64,000 nt of DNA from JAUIET01 sp045106985 (lineage in GTDB: Bacteria > Pseudomonadota > Gammaproteobacteria > Pseudomonadales > JAUIET01). The notes below the pieces were generated by a model. The model did no database searches and was not told the origin of the DNA. It saw only the letters and a list, made by a program, of their open reading frames with translations. How positions within the stretch are numbered: the stretch's first letter is position 1; each line of letters opens with the position of its first letter. Positions 62,795 through 64,000 of the stretch are shown here, piece after piece. The stretch lies in the NCBI GenBank assembly GCA_045106985.1, contig JBGCFQ010000021.1:1-64000 (forward strand), written 5' to 3'. The translations under genes and the position numbers were made by a program.

Positions 62795-64000
62795 CTAGTG
62801 CTTTTGCCGTGTCCACCAGGCCAGAATCATCAGAAAGCACAATGCTAATACAGGATAAGTGCCAAATCGGGCATAGGGTGTTGTACCAGTCAGTATAGGT
62901 ATTTCGCCCTGCAGCGTTGTTTGCGTGAATTGAGGCGTTTGTTTAAGTATTTCGCCTCTGGGGCCTATCAGTGCCGAAACGCCGTTGTTCGTGCCTCGAG
63001 CCATGCTGCGACCCCATTCGAGCGCACGCATTCTAGCCATTTCCAAATGCTGCAGCGGTCCAAACGAACTGCCAAACCAGGTGTCATTACTAATGGTCAG
63101 CAAAAAGTCGGGCAACTCGCCGGACTGTTTGACCATGTTTAAAAACACTGCCTCGTAGCAGATGAGCACAGATGCAGTCGTGTTTCCAATGCGTAAATAG
63201 GCTTGATCGGAGTTTCCCGCACTGAAGTTCGACATCGGCAGGTCGAAAAAATCGACCATACCGCGCAGCACGCTTTCAAGAGGCATAAACTCACCGAATG
63301 GAACTAGTTTGCGTTTGAAGTAAAGTTGAGTGTCAGCATTTAAGCCGACAACACTGTTGTAAACCCGGCCACTCGATTTATCGCGATACGGTATGCCCGA
63401 AACAAAAGTAGAGTTGCTTTGCACTGCACGCTGTTGGAGAAGGTCTAGCAGTGGACGCGCTCGGTCGTACATGGCGGGAACGGCTGCTTCTGGCCATAGC
63501 ACCAGATCATTGCCCCATAGCGGCTCGCTGAGCGCACGTTGCAGGGCGATGTGTTCTGGCACTTTGGCTGGCTGCCATTTTTCGTTCTGGTCAATATTTG
63601 CCTGAACTAGGCCCACCGAAAGTGATTTGCCCGTGCTTTTGGTCCACTGATCAGCTGGTAGCCAAGACGATAAGCTCCAGCTTATCAAGACAATCGCCGC
63701 CCCACTAAGCTTTTGAGTTAGATTTAAACTAAGCCAGTTAACGAGTACCGAGGCAGTGAAGGCCAGGACGAAGCTAATGCCCAGCACCCCCCAAATGGGA
63801 GCATGCGCTTGTAAAGGGCCATCAATTTGACCATAGCCTGCAAACAGCCAAGGAAAGCCGGTTAGAAGCCAGGTTCGAAGCCACTCGCCCAATACCCAAA
63901 GTGGCGCGAATAGTAAAAGGTCGCCCCTTGCTGATTTGCGGTTGATTGTTCGTAGTAAGGCCGCAGTGAAACCACATAGAAGAGCGAGACCTGCGCACCA
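62795..64000 (-). CDS. lnt: Apolipoprotein N-acyltransferase Lnt (N-terminus beyond window)
   Basis: Lnt adds the third acyl chain to lipoproteins in the inner membrane. The frame is open to the right edge; the visible part reads ALLCGFTAALLRTIN and LFAPLWVLGEWLRTWLLTG, matching Lnt. The nitrilase domain shows LWPEAAVPA (catalytic Glu), the Lys of KRKLVPFGEFMPL and the Cys of VLICYEAVF. A last membrane helix (VLALCFLMILAWW) closes the protein. At least 400 residues are visible; about 100 residues at the N-terminus are missing. It precedes leuS by 172 bases. Confidence 0.95.
   Translation of the reverse strand, partial: WCAGLALLCGFTAALLRTINRKSARGDLLLFAPLWVLGEWLRTWLLTGFPWLFAGYGQIDGPLQAHAPIWGVLGISFVLAFTASVLVNWLSLNLTQKLSGAAIVLISWSLSSWLPADQWTKSTGKSLSVGLVQANIDQNEKWQPAKVPEHIALQRALSEPLWGNDLVLWPEAAVPAMYDRARPLLDLLQQRAVQSNSTFVSGIPYRDKSSGRVYNSVVGLNADTQLYFKRKLVPFGEFMPLESVLRGMVDFFDLPMSNFSAGNSDQAYLRIGNTTASVLICYEAVFLNMVKQSGELPDFLLTISNDTWFGSSFGPLQHLEMARMRALEWGRSMARGTNNGVSALIGPRGEILKQTPQFTQTTLQGEIPILTGTTPYARFGTYPVLALCFLMILAWWTRQKH

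Overview
The window is a chromosomal segment of a gammaproteobacterium of moderate GC content. The gene orders uvrA-MFS-ssb, fabA-fabB, ispB/rplU-rpmA-obgE-proB, proA-nadD-rsfS-rlmH-mrdA-rodA-mltB-rlpA-dacA-ybeD-lipB and lnt-leuS-lptE-holA are typical of Pseudomonadales/Cellvibrionales-type lineages. The exact genus cannot be named from the sequence alone. No rRNA, tRNA, CRISPR array, insertion sequence or prophage gene was seen. Genes are dense: no intergenic gap exceeds about 290 bases. The largest are 42212-42498, 15928-16206 and 3149-3404.

Region 1 (1-9.7 kb) is housekeeping. It holds the end of an unrecognised gene, uvrA (excision repair), an MFS exporter, ssb, an RmlD-like protein without the usual catalytic motif, the molybdenum-cofactor genes moaB and moeA, and the fabA/fabB pair for unsaturated fatty acids.

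Region 2 (9.8-36.4 kb) is a large exopolysaccharide (EPS) locus. It begins with precursor supply: manC, galU and manB, then on the other strand a UDP-glucuronate 4-epimerase and a TviB-type UDP-sugar dehydrogenase. Next come a PEP-CTERM-type priming sugar transferase, a Wza-like export lipoprotein, a Wzz-like co-polymerase, a tyrosine-kinase-like partner, an outer-membrane barrel, a Wzx flippase and a Wzy/WaaL-type polymerase or ligase. These are followed by a decayed and two intact polysaccharide deacetylases, two glycosyltransferases and a large secreted protein resembling rhamnogalacturonan lyases. The locus ends with the two-component pair PrsR/PrsK, known from exosortase (XrtA/PEP-CTERM) EPS loci. 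No exosortase, XrtA-type ATPase, FemAB-like protein or PEP-CTERM substrate is present. The tyrosine-kinase-like protein has lost its Walker A lysine and has no tyrosine tail. The locus therefore looks like a reduced, Prs-controlled EPS system for a mannose- and uronate-containing polymer, perhaps with its own lyase.

Region 3 (36.5-41.1 kb) is a tandem pair of large DUF1631 proteins of unknown function directly beyond prsK.

Region 4 (41.2-64 kb) returns to core functions. It contains ispB, rplU, rpmA, obgE, proB, an unusual alkaline-phosphatase-superfamily protein, rpsT, a DedA protein, proA, nadD, rsfS, rlmH, the cell-elongation genes mrdA and rodA, mltB, rlpA, dacA, ybeD and lipB, and on the minus strand lnt (cut by the window edge), leuS, lptE and holA. 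Many starts in this region are GTG or TTG and overlap the preceding stop, suggesting translational coupling.
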